Assembly (NCBI GenBank): GCA_900708905.1
Contig: CAADRB010000105.1
Span: forward strand, 60,948 to 124,947
Direction: 5' to 3'
Source of the DNA: Hymenolepis diminuta
Taxonomy: Eukaryota; Platyhelminthes; Cestoda; Cyclophyllidea; Hymenolepididae
Length of the DNA stretch: 64,000 bases
The notes under the pieces are model-generated. The model was given only the letters and a program-made list of their open reading frames with translations. It did not search any database and was not told the origin of the DNA. Numbering within the stretch: position 1 is the first letter of the stretch; every line of letters starts with the position of its first letter. The position numbers and the translations under genes were made by a program. Positions 11,555-22,363 of this stretch are shown piece by piece.

Positions 11555-12795
11555 ATGCGTGTGGTTTTATTGATAACGTTATTACTTTCGTCTTTAATTC
11601 GAGCCGATATTTATTTTGAAGACAGATTTATTAATGGCAACATTGACAAGTGGAAAAAATCGAAGTTCGATGAGGATAAGCTTGGTGTGTGTGAATACGC
11701 TCTTCCAAAAGAAGTTTCTGACGAAAAAGAGGATGGTGGCTTAAAAACTACCCAAGATGCTCGGTTTTATCGTTACTCTGCTCCATTCAATGAGACTCTG
11801 TCCAACAAGGATAAGACTTTCTGTTTACAATTCACAGTTAAACATGAGCAGGATATTGACTGCGGCGGTGGGTACGTAAAACTCCTTGGCGAGTCATTCG
11901 TACCAGATGAATTCCACGGTGAAAGTGCATATGAAATCATGTTTGGTATGTGTGCATGTATTTTTCCATTGTGTTTTCTAGGTCCCGATATCTGCGGTTA
12001 TGGCAAGAAAATGGTTCATGTCATCTTTTCATACAAGGGTCAGAACCATCTTGTGAAGAAGGAAATTGCATGCAAATCAGATACTCTTACCCATTTGTAC
12101 ACACTCATCGTTAAACCTGACAATACTTTTGAAGTTTTGATTGATGGTGACAAAGTTGAAACCGGTTCTCTGTTTACCGATTTCGATATGCTGCCTCCCA
12201 AGATGATTGATGTAAGTTTTTGGTGTCTTGTTTTAACACTTATGTGTCATGTTAGGACCTAGAGGCTAAAAAACCAGATGACTGGGTTGATGAAGCAGAA
12301 ATTCCGGATCCAGATGACATGAAACCTGATGACTGGGATCAGCCGAAAACAATTGTGGATCCATCCGCCAAACAACCCGATGATTGGAACGATGAAACTG
12401 ATGGAGAATGGGTTCCTCCAACGATCGATAATCCCGAATACAAAGGAGAATGGAAGCCCAGAACTATTCCTAACCCTGCTTATAAGGGCCCATGGAAACC
12501 ACTAATTCCAAATCCTGATTACTTTGAAGATAGTGAACTTTACGCTCGCAAGATTGCTTATATAGGTCTTGATCTTTGGCAAGTCAAGTCCGGAACTATC
12601 TTCGACAACTTCATTGTCTCAGACGATGTGAAGGAGTGTCAGGCTCATGCTGAATACTGGAAGAAACGATTTGCATTTGAGGAGCAGCTAAGGAAGAGTT
12701 CTGTCGATAACGATAAGGAGTCGACAGAGGCTGCTGAAGAAGATTTTGATGAAGATGAGACAGTCAATGTGAAGCCGGTGAAGGACGAACTGTAG
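11555..12795 (+). CDS. Calreticulin A (KDEL form)
   Basis: ER calcium-binding lectin chaperone for nascent glycoproteins; 386 residues from three exons, 11555-11945, 11982-12211 and 12256-12795. Introns of 36 and 44 bases have GT-AG ends. The 36-base intron is in frame without a stop, so naive translation reads through it. I chose the ATG at 11555 because it begins a clean signal peptide (MRVVLLITLLLSSLIRA) just before mature DIYFEDRF; an in-frame ATG at 11513 would add 14 polar residues. Family marks in order: DGGLKTTQDARFY, FTVKHEQDIDCGGGYVKL, PDICGYGKK (the two disulphide cysteines), then three P-domain repeats with K(Q)PDDW, three GEW/GPW repeats, GLDLWQVKSGTIFDNF, an acidic tail and KDEL. 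The acidic tail is short for the family. Identity is certain; an additional secreted role is known for helminth homologues but is not visible here. Confidence 0.96.
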
Positions 12796-12950
12796 TTTGT
12801 TTGTGTAATAGTAATTGATTTCCTTCCCCTACCCCTTTCCTCTCACCTCCATTTTGTATGCGCATTTCGCATTTACTTCATTAATATAGGCGCTTATGTA
12901 TGTGGTCATTAATTGAAACTGTTGTTGTTATTATTTAGTAAAAGTGATTT

Positions 12951-13320
12951 CTTGGTTGAAGGCGGTGTTTTTGCCAATTTGTCGGAGGTTGTGTGGGCTG
13001 GGTCATTCATGTTTTAGAAATACTTCTTCTGTGTTCGGTAAGTAGAGCTCATTAAATAAGTCGGCTTTTTTAAGTGTTTTGCAGGGCTTGGTATACAGAA
13101 ATGGAGTAGAGATGAATTTGATCGCTCCAAGCTGACTAACGAATTGGGAGTTGTTGATACGAGCGAGTTTGTTGCACATTTGATTTACGGACTAATCAGT
13201 TATGACTTGGCAGTGATTCGTGCGTTTGATATGCCAAAGACAAGGAATGGTAAGCAGAATTATTAATTGCATGGATTAATTTTGGTCAAAGGAGCGAATC
13301 AGGTAAGTTCAATATGCGGG
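12951..13320 (+). CDS. Candidate exons of an unrecognised gene
   Basis: An open stretch ends at about 13035 with G|GTAAGT, followed by a ~47-base candidate intron ending TTTTGCAG. It is then followed by an exon of about 167 bases (13084-13250) ending AATG|GTAAGC. The exon stays open in the frame that continues from the first (KWSRDEFDRSKLTNELGVV, then FVAHLIYGLISYDLAVIRAF). A third possible piece of only 11 bases (GAGCGAATCAG) sits between TCAAAG and GTAAGT at about 13290-13305. The splice spacing matches the 36-47 base introns of the neighbouring calreticulin genes. No start codon, terminal exon or known domain was found. It could be a remnant or chance. The WSRDEFDRSKL piece faintly recalls the calreticulin N-terminus, but I do not claim homology. 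Confidence 0.3.
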
Positions 13321-13444
13321 CCTTTAATTTAAATACCATGCTGCTTATAATTATTTGAGGCATTATTACCCATTAGTGTGGTGCCGTAAGCAACGATATT
13401 GTCACATTATTCTCAACGCCAGATGAATGTTAATTAGAATGTGT

Positions 13445-13512
13445 GGTTGACTCATTGGTGCACGCTCAATGAGCGGAATGGCCAACTACAATGGTTGTCT
13501 GAATAATGGAAA
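13445..13512 (+). repeat. SINE fragment
   Basis: TGGTGCACGCTCAATGAGCG followed by GAATGGCCAACTACAATGGT matches the body of the tRNA-derived SINE seen at 3.6 kb (CCCAGTGGGCGGAATGACTA, ACTGCACTGGTTAAG). Head and tail are missing or too diverged. Confidence 0.55.
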
Positions 13513-13879
13513 TAGAGAATTCAATTGTCTTACCAAGGATTCTTGATGTTGCTAGTGTTCCACTCAAAACGTGTTTTTGAAAAGTATTCCCTAACTGGAC
13601 TTGGGAGTTAGTATTTATTGTTGCTAGAGTATTTACAACTCTTGATGGGGAATCAAGTTAAATTATCAGTTGAAGCAAGTTACTCATCTCCTTCAGACTC
13701 ATTTACCTGTGCTCTTTGATGCTTTATTCTCTTTTTGTTTCTCTATAAGAGAATAATCAATTGGACCTTATTTTATGTTTGCTCCAGTTGTGTTTAAAAA
13801 CGAGGGCTCGAGAGGAAAGTGGTCGATGCTTTCGTTTATCAAGTCAGAAGCTACGAGGTAAATGGTTGGAAATTCTTTT

Positions 13880-13945
13880 ATGAGAATGACCAATCGCACT
13901 GGTTAATTCTAGCTAACTGAATAGGGGTAGAATGCAATTTCTTAT
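13880..13945 (+). repeat. SINE fragment abutting the LTR-like repeat
   Basis: GAGAATGACCAATCGCACTG followed by GTTAATTCTAGCTAACTGAA matches the SINE body. It lies directly before the second LTR-like copy, so one element probably inserted beside or into the other. Confidence 0.5.
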
Positions 13946-13949
13946 AAGA

Positions 13950-14300
13950 GCTTATGGAGTTCACGATCAAGGTGCATGCGCTAGAACATTCTAGAAAGTG
14001 CGGACGTGTCACTGATCGCGTAGCGAGCACGCGCTGACATGCGTGCAGAGGGTTTTCCAGCCAATCAGCCACCAATATCCCCACCGTGCAACGTCAATTG
14101 TATTTAATGACTAAGCACGTTGACACTTAGCCATGACTTGCATTGGGCTCTCTCCGGTCGGTCGTTCTTTGTTCTTGCTACTTTGGACATAGACCATCTA
14201 ATCTTGTGGGCAATTTCATACTCCGCTAGAGGCTAGCTGTAGTTTTTAGCAATTAATTGGACTTCTAAGAAGATTGTCAAGGTTTTGCAAAGGGCTTATA
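13950..14300 (+). repeat. LTR-like dispersed repeat, copy 2
   Basis: Partner of 9255-9625 in the same orientation, sharing the ordered blocks listed there. The pair brackets calreticulin gene A. With only ~60-70% identity they are not the two LTRs of one young element. Open frames inside it are accidental. Confidence 0.6.
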
Positions 14301-15285
14301 TGTGTAGTATCTGCTGCAAGCTTCCCCAAGATATTAACAATTCCATTAATGGGATTGGTAATACGATTGAGATTAATCTGCAAAGGAAGAATTTTTTTTT
14401 GGTGTCTAATAATAGAAATAATTTCCAAACTCATTTTCCCATCTCTCCATTGACCAGGTTTAAATATGGCTTTTAGCCGTGTATTTCAATTGATGTGCAC
14501 TGGTGGTTATCGGTTCACCGCTAACTTTCCTAACTGTCCCCTGACTTTAATACTGCCATAATTTTGCGAGTTAATGGTCTATATAATCCCATATTAACTC
14601 CTTATAGATCTCGAGATCCAGATGAGTAATCTTGGATCCTTGTAGTCGTATTCAGAATGTCAAATACCTGTTGATTTGTCCCATCTAGTCATGAATGGCC
14701 TCAATAAGGGATTGTGAATGGTGGTTTAGGGCGTATCATCATGCTAGGTTTCTGGGCTTCGCTAGTTTAAATTTAAATAATTTTACTGCATATACTTATG
14801 TTAATAAAAATTTGGTATTATTAAATGATGAAATCCAACTATAACTTACCTCCTTTACTCTCTTCACCCTATTCTGTTTTGTACCAAGACTGCAACCGTA
14901 AGTCTTAGCTATTACATTCACCCCGCTTTAGTTCAGCAAGATTCTCAGTTAGATATTTGAGGAAATGAAATTGGGAAGGCTTAACAGTCTCTTACAAAAT
15001 AAGTTTCAAACTGACGCTCATTCTCCATTTCCTTCTCCTGACCACTACTGTCAGTCATTCCCTTAAATGAGTATATGCTAATCACTACCAAACCCATTAC
15101 TTCTAACTTTGTAGAGAGATTTGTAACCACTTACATGTAATTGTTTTATTGTCCCCCCAGAGGATTTATTAGTAAATTCGGAAGCAGGGTCTGGAGATGG
15201 AACAAGGTGAATCATTCGAATTAACCGAACGTTAGTCATATCGATTTTTCTTCCATTCAGAGTTTTTCTTGAGCACTCTACAATT
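14301..15285. other. Intergenic, nothing recognised
   Basis: AT-rich spacer between calreticulin copies A and B. No exon with plausible splice sites is seen. Confidence 0.35.
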
Positions 15286-15286
15286 A

Positions 15287-15445
15287 CTTGGGTTCGCAGG
15301 TGTCGAAGTTGTCGGTGAGGGCTCTCAGAGGTCATGAGATTGATGCTAATCGGTGCAAATCTAGTTATGCGGATTGCCCACGATACTGGTTCATTTTGGT
15401 CGATAATGAAAGTAGTAGAATGTGAATTTTGCAATGGAGATACTC
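15287..15445 (+). repeat. Diverged SINE copy
   Basis: GAGGTCATGAGATTGATGCT sits where the B-box region would be, and GCGGATTGCCCACGATACTG with GTTCATTTTGG, then GTAGAATGTGAATTTTGCAA, follow the SINE body order (GCGGAATGACCAACCGCACTGG...GTAGAATGCGAAT). The 131-codon minus-strand open frame at 15078-15473 is largely antisense to this repeat, so I reject it as a gene. Confidence 0.5.
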
Positions 15446-16084
15446 CATAATATTTTGTCACTACCAACGTCAAGTGATATTAACATCCCCACAATGAGCA
15501 TAAAAATGCTTTATTAACCTATACAAAATAGTTAGCCAAATCTGGGCAATAGCCAACACTCTTTCACGGATGGCGGTTACAATTGGTGTCTTATAATGGG
15601 CATCGCCAATCATTTGTCAAAAGCATTTCTGTATAAAACTGATAACAATAGATTACATTTTTTACATTTTTCACGCATAATTTCATTGAAGGAGGAGAGT
15701 TCTATGCTCGCTGAACATTATAATAGCTTCCTATGTGATATTCAAATTGCTGTCAATTGATTTCCGATATTTTTCAGTCCTATTTGACAAATGCATGTCC
15801 TTTGTCGTATGTTTTAAGCTACTACACGTCTATCGAGACAATAAATTTCTGATCGAATTGTACCACATGTAGATTTAGGCTGTTTAAAGATACAAGGATC
15901 CTGTTATTCCTTTGTTCTCCATATACTTATTCACCAGTTTCGTTATTAATGAAATCCGATTGGTATGACTGACTCAGCTGCATTTTGTTTCGCTTTCTAT
16001 TAATAGATTTCGTGTCTATTTTTCGGTAACAAATAATTATCTGATATCATTACATATTAAAATTCCTCATTTTATAATTGTTCT

Positions 16085-16411
16085 AACGTATGGCTTTACT
16101 GGAAAGCTCAGTTCTAAGCATTAGTAACTCCAAAATTATCACACTTCAAGCAAGCACAGATATAAATTTTACGAAAGTATGATTAACAATAGCCTTGTAC
16201 TTACTTTGTCAGCATTTTCAAATTGAGTTCGTCTAATCGTCAAGGGTACTTTAATCGCTACTTCTTCTTTTGAAAATACTGTACCCCAAGATGCCTCTAA
16301 AATAAAAGAAAATACGGTTTACTATTATCATTTTTCCTAACCAATTTCCTCAATAAAAGTATCAAAACACATTTAGCAATGAGAATCTTCGTGAAAAAGT
16401 TACTCCGAAGT
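16085..16411 (+). repeat. Duplicated upstream segment of calreticulin copy B
   Basis: This region is recognisably similar to 20455-20760 upstream of copy C. Both contain GTACTTACTT(T/G)GTCAG..., CCAAGATGCCTC(T/G) followed by an A-rich run, and a TACTG(G)AAAG...CAGTTCTAA block, in the same order. The duplication that made B and C therefore carried about 0.5 kb of 5' flank, not only the coding region. Its divergence contrasts with the near identity of the adjacent first exon. Confidence 0.6.
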
Positions 16412-17618
16412 ATGAAGGTATTCTTGGCATCCATCCTTCTTCTAGCATTCAGTCTCACTGATGTTCTAGGCAAGATTTTCTTCGAGGAGAGATTTCTAGA
16501 GGGTAGCTTTTAATTGTCTAGTCTAAACGATACAATCATGTAGGAAATATCAATAACTGGACTCCTTCGAAAGTGGAGGTCGACAAACTCGGCAAAGCAG
16601 AGTTTGGTAAAGCTGAACCTGCTGTTGATGATGAAGAGGACGGCGGCTTGAACACCACAGAACCAGCACGATTCTATCGACTTTCAGCACCTTTCAATGA
16701 CATATTGAAGAACAAGGACAAGAATATGTGCCTTCAGTTTACTGTGAAATATCCACTGGGTGCTGATTGTAGTGGAGGCTATGTTAAACTGATAGGAGGA
16801 GACTTCAAACAAGATGAATTCAACGGCGAAACTCCATATGAGATCATGTTTATGTGGAGATGGAGAAGACAATTTTGATAATGTACCTAGATTCTGAGGC
16901 GTGTGGTTTTAAAACTCGAATTATAAACGTCACCTTTCCTTTTAAGGAAAATTATTCATTAAAGATCATATTTACGTCGTTGTGGACAATTTAACTCTCT
17001 TGTTCATACCTCGATAATACATTTGCGGTGATTTTTGATGAGGAGTTGAGAAGGGACGGATCATTTTTATGGTGAATTTGATACGCCCTACCCAAGAAAA
17101 ATTGGTGATCTTTATGATAGAAGCCAGCCTATTGGGTCCAGATTCTCTAGACAAGAAACCAGATGAGTTGGTTGATGAAGCAGAAACTATTGTTATCCTA
17201 GAGTAATCAAACCAGAAGACTGGAACGGTGATACTGATGGCGAATGAACACTACCATTTATCAATATTCCAGATTTTAAGGTAGAATGAACCTCATACAG
17301 ATTTCAAACCTAATCACAAGAGCCCCTGGTTCCCATGACAAATTCCTAACTCAGATTTACTTTATGCTTCCACCATTTGTGATAGAAAGATTAAGTACAT
17401 TGGTCTTGATCTCTGGCCACTGTAGCCGGGCAACATTTTTAACATATTTGTCATCTCTTGTCATTCTGAATGAACGTAACGAAAAGAACTGGAAGGAACA
17501 CTTTATCGCTGAAGAGAAACTGAAAGAGCAGCTTGAATTTACAATTGAACCTGCTACAAAAGCTGAGGATGAAGACCTGAGTGAACATGAAACAGAGGTC
17601 AAAAGAGAACAATATTAG
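16412..17618 (+). pseudogene. Calreticulin copy B, broken
   Basis: Exon 1 (from the ATG at 16412; an in-frame ATG also lies at 16379) encodes a signal peptide MKVFLASILLLAFSLTDVLG and KIFFEERFLEG, then a 41-base intron (16503-16543). Exon 2 continues with DGGLNTTEPARFYRLSAPFN, FTVKYPLGADCSGGYVKL and YEIMF. At 16855-16860 the splice donor is gone: copies A and C read ATGTTTGGTA(A/T)GTG, while B reads ATGTTTATGTGG and then runs to a stop. Downstream there are frameshifts and stops. Degraded P-domain text (AAACCAGATGAGTTGGTTG, AAACCAGAAGACTGGAACG) and the tail (KNWKEHFIAEEKLKEQ ... VKREQY) are still readable. The end lacks a KDEL-type signal. Exon 1 and its intron are almost identical to copy C, so the loss looks recent or exon 1 has been converted. 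Confidence 0.92.
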
Positions 17619-19740
17619 AGGGTGAATGTATTTGCTTTTAAAGCAGCAGGGACTCATGAGAGATTGTAAATGTCTCACTTCCTTTCTAACTACTCTTCTA
17701 CTCTTGCAAGATGTGATGGATACTTCTTGATTATGATTGTCATAGGGCATTCGGGAAATTCTGTTTGGTGTTATTGCGTAACTCTATGTGTTTTTTCAAT
17801 CGTTGTTTCTGGCCGCCGTTTTGTAGTAGTTGGGGGAGGGGTAGAAAGATAACTCTTACAGGAATCCCTTCGGTTTTTATTATGAAACAACACTCAGTCT
17901 CTATCACAAGGAGATTTAATCAAATTTTTGAGTTTCATGCAAAGGTAGAATGCGTACTTATGAGAAGAAACATAGTTGCTTACTTATTGAGAAAGCGCAG
18001 TTGCGAGGCAGAATAGTTCTTATGAGAGCCAAACACTGACGCATTCAGATGAGATTCATTATAAGTAGAATTCAAGTTTTTGATTAATATCAGAGACAAT
18101 TTGGTAATAATACCACCAGATGCTGAATTTAGAGGAAGGTTTTCTTTCATTTGTATTCTCAACGTTCGATGTTTCACAGAAATGAACCATTGGGATACAT
18201 GAAGCGTGGGTGGGAGGATTTTGTCCATAGGTTTACGCATCTTTACTAGTCCAATACTCACCTCTGACTATGTTTTTCTTATTCTTACACTAAAAAAATC
18301 CCCGAAGACAGAAAGACATCGCGTTACAATGTCAGAAATGTGAGACTTCCAGATGAGTAACATTTTAACTATCCTTGTCTTTTTTGGACTTAAGGCATTT
18401 AATAATTGGGTACCTGAAGCTGTTGCTAATGGTAACCATCGTGAAAAATTGATCTTTTCTAAATTTTTATACAAATCGTAACACTGCAATTCACTAATTT
18501 CACGTGTACTCTCTTGAAGAGGGGTTTATTTGTTTCAGTCATTGGCAGTGTGCAAACTATCTTGCTAGCAGGATGGTTCAAAAGAACTACCAATTTAAGA
18601 GAGCTATGAAATATTTCCTTTGCAACCCGAAGAGAAAGTCTTCTAATTGTTGCTTAGCTGCGGCATTTTCATCTGGAATTAGCTGAGCAAGTTCATAGTC
18701 GAAAGATTAGCTTACTCTCCGAACTTTAGAGAGCTTTCAGTCTGATTTTATCAGCTCTCCTTGATACTGCCGTGTAAATGCCCTAGTTTGGTTTTTACCT
18801 TGAGTGATGATTGTAGTCACTTCCGAATTACTGAGAATCAGTTATTGACGAATTTCTGCACCGGTACTAATTTGTTGACGCATATTTTGGGAAAAGTTTA
18901 AGTTTTAGCCCTCCCATTTTTAACAGGAAAACACTCAATCTGTACCTCTTCCAAGAACGCAAACTTCAATTTGAAATTAGTTAGAATAAACCTCTTTGAA
19001 AACAAGCTGAATTTGCGACGAAGTTGATTAAATATGAATCATGAATCTTTCGTGTATTATGGCATATCAACTACAGCTGAAAGGTCTACGTAAAAGAGAA
19101 GTTATGTGTGGGCCCTACTGTCAACACATTTTTGTAAATGAAAGTGATCTGAGAATGTACCGGCAGATCCTCCAACGCCAGGGATGATCTACCGATTTAT
19201 TGACTTCCTTGTCTAACAGATAGATTATACAAATTTGTTAAGAAAAGGATTGTTGTGAAACCATGTCATCCATATATCTCATATAAAGTTAACGACTTTA
19301 AATGAGATCATTAAATTAGGTTCCTCTGCTCTAACTCCTTCTCCTATTGCAAACACTTTTGCTTTGGTTTTGAGTCGTGAATAAGAATAAATATACAGGT
19401 CCATGCCTCCATATTTATAAATGTTTGTAAGTATTTTTTTCCGAATCTCGGGCATAAAGTTTAAGGACATGCAACATTTAAGTTACTAACAGGGTGTTAA
19501 CAACCACACCTCAAGGTCGCAGCGATTATGTCTTGTTTTGAGAATGAGCAAATTAAATCTCACGGATAGTCTCCAAATTGCCCATCGTTCTTATCTGCAA
19601 TCTTACAGACGCTGACCTTGACGTCTTGAAAATTAAATCGAGCAGAACTGTCATCAATCTGGTGAATTGACTTTCATCTATCAATTATATGAATTTTCTT
19701 TTTTCAAACATTAATTTTGGAAAATTACCGGTGCCTCGGA
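17619..19740. other. Spacer between calreticulin copies B and C
   Basis: No gene recognised. The numerous open frames of 60-100 codons at 17.4-18.5 kb overlap pseudogene B or are low-complexity and overlap each other on both strands. Confidence 0.4.
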
Positions 19741-19751
19741 GTGAATGCGTC

Positions 19752-19793
19752 CTATTCTCTCTCCCTCTCTCCCTCTCTCTCTCTCTCTCTTAA
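19752..19793 (+). repeat. CT-rich microsatellite
   Basis: An imperfect TCTC/CCCT tract turns into an almost pure (CT)n run of about 20 bases. It is a simple sequence repeat likely to vary in length between individuals. It lies in the B-C spacer and has no apparent gene nearby. Confidence 0.9.
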
Positions 19794-20454
19794 TCTGAGT
19801 CGAATGCGGTATGGCGATATCAAAGAGTCATTCAAAACATAGCAGTCGAATCTTGGCTGCCAAAATTATCACAAGAACGTTCAGCTAGCACCAAATATCA
19901 TGTATTAACTTTTGAAACCCATTAAGCAAGTCAGTAGTGTGGTTTCACACCGAAAATAACTTTGTGCCAGTATTAGCTTTAATTGCAAACATTTGGTTAT
20001 GAATGCACTGTCACATAAATTTAGTGGTTGTTAAGTATATATCTTTCCACTAAATTTGACAACTTCATTTTGGCTACTCTGTTGTTGATTTATATTAATT
20101 TATTATTTGCAGTCATCAGGAAAGAAATTTGCGAAACAAATTGATTTGCTTACTATATGTACATCAAAGCATAAACAAATTCTGATTGGTTGATAAAACA
20201 TTTACTTTACGAAGTGTTTAAAGGTTCTGGGGGTACTCCCGATCCTTTGTTCTTCTTATAAACACTCACCTATCTGGACAACAATAGGACAGCGAAACAC
20301 AGGTAGGTGAGCCTGAGCTCACTGAAGTATTGTTAAGCCTTCACGTTTGAACTGAATGCAATCAAGTCCACCGAACGCTGGATAGTCCGCTTAACCTCGT
20401 AATAATTAGGTAATTTTAAGAAAATAGAAATCTGACATATTTTATAACTCTGCC
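19794..20454. other. Intergenic, nothing recognised
   Basis: AT-rich DNA upstream of the duplicated calreticulin flank; no exon or RNA gene seen. Confidence 0.35.
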
Positions 20455-20760
20455 TCCTAACCTTACTGAAAAGTGGCAGTTCTAATCATTGAAACCATAA
20501 AACTACCATTCTATTTTGAGATTATTTTGTAAAAGAGCTACCTTGAGTTCAGACTCCCCTTTAAAAGAAAATTTTAGCACATATTCGTACTTACTTGCTC
20601 AGTATTGCTATGGCGAGTTGGTTGATTGAATAATGATATGTGAGTAGGTATTCAAAAGGAAGATTTCTTTATCCAAGATGCCTCGAAAAAAATAAACACA
20701 GTATTTAATCAGCATATTAAATAAGTCAATTTATTAAAAGTAGTGGAATCACTAATTTGT
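20455..20760 (+). repeat. Duplicated upstream segment of calreticulin copy C
   Basis: Partner of 16085-16411 (see there). Similarity fades toward the gene between ~20760 and 21000, where sequence unique to copy C is found. Confidence 0.6.
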
Positions 20761-21012
20761 GTTTAATGATTTATTAATTTTATTGGATAAAAACAGGTTA
20801 AGTAAAAGGCGTGCTCTTATCGAATTACTTCACATAATAATGCGTATCCACGTGTAAAATGAGCACAGGTACTAGTGTGTTAGATTTGCCTATCAGCGTG
20901 TGCCAACAACCCAATGACCAATAACCGTGTTCCATGTGTAGAACACGTCGATTTACGTGAGCACCTATATTAATGAGAATTCACACAATCGCTGTTCAAT
21001 TGATTCCAGAAC

Positions 21013-22363
21013 ATGAGGGTATTCTTGACATCCATCTTTCTTCTAGCATTCAGTCTCACTGATGTTCTAGGCAAAATTTTCTTCGAGGAGAGATTTCTAG
21101 AGGGTAGCTTTTAATTGTCTAGTCTAAACNNNNNNNNNNNNNNNNNNNNNNNNNNNNNNNNNNNNNNNNNNNNNNNNNNNNNNNNNNNNNNNNNNNNNNN
21201 NNNNNNNNNNNNNNNNNNNNNNNNNNNNNNNNNNNNNNNNNNNNNNNNNNNNNNNNNNNNNNNNNNNNNNNNNNNNNNNNNNNNNNNNNNNNNNNNNNNN
21301 NNNNNNNNNNNNNNNNNNNNNNNNNNNNNNNNNNNNNNNNNNNNNNNNNNNNNNNNNNNNNNNNNGGAGACTTCAAACAAGATGAATTCAACGGCGAAAC
21401 TCCATATGAGATCATGTTTGGTAAGTGTGAAGATGGAGGAAATAATTTCGAAAATTTATCTAGGCCCTGATATCTGCGGTTACGAAAAACGTCTTGTACA
21501 CGTAATTTTCTCACATGAAGGCAAAAATCATCTAATAAAGGAACGGATTCCCTTCGTTGTGGATAATATGACTCATCTTTTCAGACTTAACGTTTTTCCC
21601 AACAATTCCTTTTCAGTGTTTATTGATCAGGAGTTGAGAAGGAATGGAACTCTTGTAGATGAATTTGACATACTCAACCCAAGAGAAATCGATGATCCAG
21701 AGGATAAAAAGCCAGAGGATTGGGTCGATGATATGCGCATTCCAGATCCAAATGACAAGAAGCCAGATGACTGGGATCAACCTGAAACTATTGTTGATAC
21801 CAATGCAACCAAACCAGACGACTGGAATGATGATACAGATGGTGAATGGATTGCACCAATGATACAAAATCCAGAATTCAAGGGAGAATGGCGTCCGAAA
21901 ATGATTCCCAATCCTGCGTATAAGGGTGAATGGGTCCCAAAAAAGATTCCCAACCCAGAATTTGTCGATGATCCTACTCTTTACGAAAGAGAAATTAAGT
22001 ACATCGGTCTTGATCTCTGGCAAGTGAAGTCTGGCACCATTTTTGACAATTTCATCCTTTCGGATGACTTGAATACATGTGATGATCATACAAAGTATTG
22101 GAAGAAACGCCATATCGCTGAAGAGAAATTGAGAATGGAGCCTCTGGAAGCTGACGTTGTTACTACCGACAGGAAAGATGAAGAAGGTTTAGAAAAAGAG
22201 GGAATAATTAAAACAGTAAGACTTTCAGTATTATTATTATTATTTCCTCTACTTTCTAGTCAAGTAACTTTGACGAATTGATGAAAGAGATGGAGGATAG
22301 TAAAAAACAGGAGGAAGCAGAAGAAGTGTCGGCGGAGGAGAGTACACTTCACGAGGAACTTTA
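21013..22363 (+). CDS. Calreticulin C (HEEL form), part hidden by N gap
   Basis: Second likely functional calreticulin. Exon 1 is 21013-21103: ATG, signal peptide MRVFLTSIFLLAFSLTDVLG, then KIFFEERFLEG. Exon 2 lies mostly in the N run and ends at 21420. Exon 3 is 21464-22215 and exon 4 is 22260-22363. Introns of 43 and 44 bases have GT-AG ends. The visible protein has DICGYEKRLVHVIF, three KPEDW/KPDDW repeats, three GEW repeats (GEWIAPMIQNP and two more), GLDLWQVKSGTIFDNF, a moderately acidic tail and ends HEEL, a KDEL-like ER retrieval signal. It lacks the A intron in the P domain and has an extra intron near the end. No stop or frameshift is visible outside the gap, but integrity inside the gap cannot be judged. 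It may retain in the ER less strictly than the KDEL form; that is inference. Confidence 0.92.
21130..21365. other. Assembly gap inside calreticulin C
   Basis: 236 consecutive Ns. Aligned to copy B, the corresponding stretch is 16529-16797 (269 bases), so the gap is either undersized by about 33 bases or B and C differ in length. It should contain the end of intron 1 and most of exon 2. Sequences on both gap edges are nearly identical to copy B, a typical cause of assembly failure. Confidence 0.95.

Noticed and set aside
15078..15473. 131-codon minus-strand open frame
   Set aside because: It overlaps a diverged SINE copy in antisense, has no domain or splice context, and its protein text follows the repeat.
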